5,476 nt of DNA from a bacterium (GTDB taxonomy: Bacteria; Desulfobacterota; GWC2-55-46; S146-80; JALXFI01), in NCBI GenBank assembly GCA_027069035.1, contig JALXFI010000093.1, positions 2,229-7,704 on the forward strand. The letters run 5' to 3'. This document shows, piece after piece, positions 5,264 to 5,476 of this stretch. Positions within the stretch are counted from its first letter, which is position 1; each line of letters starts with the position of its first letter. Both the position numbers and the translations under genes were made by a program. The notes beneath the pieces are model-generated. The model did no database searches and was not told the origin of the DNA. It saw only the letters and a program-made list of their open reading frames with translations.

Positions 5264-5476
5264 TTAAAACTTTAATCCACCTTCCCTTGCGCCATCGGCC
5301 ACTGCCTTTATCCTGCCATGATACAAGAATCCGCCCCTGTCAAAAACCACCTTTACTATACCCTTTGACATGGCATTCTTCGCAATTAACAGTCCCACCT
5401 GCTTTGCAATATCTATTTTACCTTTTGCCTTAAAGTCTTTCAATTCCTTGTTAAGGGTTGAGGCAGCGCTCATTGT
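5264..5476 (-). CDS. rplR: 50S ribosomal protein L18 (uL18), 3' part, cut by window edge
   Basis: This is the C-terminal 70 residues of ribosomal protein uL18, which binds 5S rRNA and helps place it in the central protuberance of the 50S subunit. The visible part carries the family's hallmark C-terminal blocks: a SAASTLNKEL stretch, then KGIVKVVFDRGGFLYHGR, and the terminal AREGGLKF. It ends in TAA at 5264-5266. The family is usually about 120 residues, so roughly the first 50 lie beyond 5476. The ATG at 5471-5473 is an internal methionine, not the start: the frame stays open to the window edge (a Thr codon at 5474-5476), and the aligned family continues well upstream. A 67-base gap separates it from rpsE. 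Identity is very secure; only the N-terminus is unseen. Confidence 0.97.
   Translation of the reverse strand, partial: TMSAASTLNKELKDFKAKGKIDIAKQVGLLIAKNAMSKGIVKVVFDRGGFLYHGRIKAVADGAREGGLKF

Noticed and set aside
1..5476. A hidden undescribed system in the window
   Set aside because: Nearly every base is accounted for by conserved translation and secretion genes in a classic order; the gaps are under about 110 bases and show no repeats, unknown genes or mobile-element traces.

Overview
The window is a stretch of the bacterial spc/alpha ribosomal-protein cluster, with every real gene on the minus strand. In transcription order (high to low coordinates) it reads rplR (3' part only), rpsE, rpmD, rplO, secY, adk, map, infA, rpmJ, rpsM, rpsK. 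All eleven products are recognisable housekeeping proteins with intact key residues. There is no sign of mobile DNA, CRISPR, tRNA/rRNA, or an unknown accessory system.

The first half (5476 to 4052) encodes ribosomal proteins uL18, uS5, uL30 and uL15. The middle (4051 to 1331) encodes the translocon channel SecY, a zinc-lid adenylate kinase and type I methionine aminopeptidase. The last part (1330 to 107) encodes IF-1, bL36, uS13 and uS11. Positions 1-106 are an AT-rich stretch downstream of rpsK with no convincing gene; rpsD, the usual next gene, does not start inside the window. No promoter or Rho-independent terminator was found, so the genes probably belong to one long transcript beginning upstream of 5476.

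The genes work together in making and maturing proteins. The ribosomal proteins build the 30S and 50S subunits and IF-1 acts in initiation. Map trims the initiator methionine, SecY exports or inserts nascent proteins, and Adk balances adenylate nucleotides. Junctions are very tight (abutting or overlapping stop/start codons at rplO/secY, secY/adk, adk/map and map/infA; a one-base gap at rpmD/rplO), which suggests translational coupling. Non-ATG starts are common: TTG for rpsE, GTG for rplO and rpsM, and TTG or GTG for map.

The organism is a bacterium with strong Shine-Dalgarno signals, moderate GC and AT-rich gaps. The order secY-adk-map-infA-rpmJ-rpsM-rpsK, together with a four-cysteine Adk lid and the IF-1 and S5 sequences, is compatible with a Nitrospirota- or deltaproteobacteria-like lineage. 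That assignment comes from memory of the families, not a search, and is tentative. The points worth a second look are modest: the adk/map overlap and its ambiguous start, start-codon corrections, a Shine-Dalgarno sequence embedded in the rpmD coding end, a one-residue shortening in an S11 loop, and the empty stretch after rpsK.
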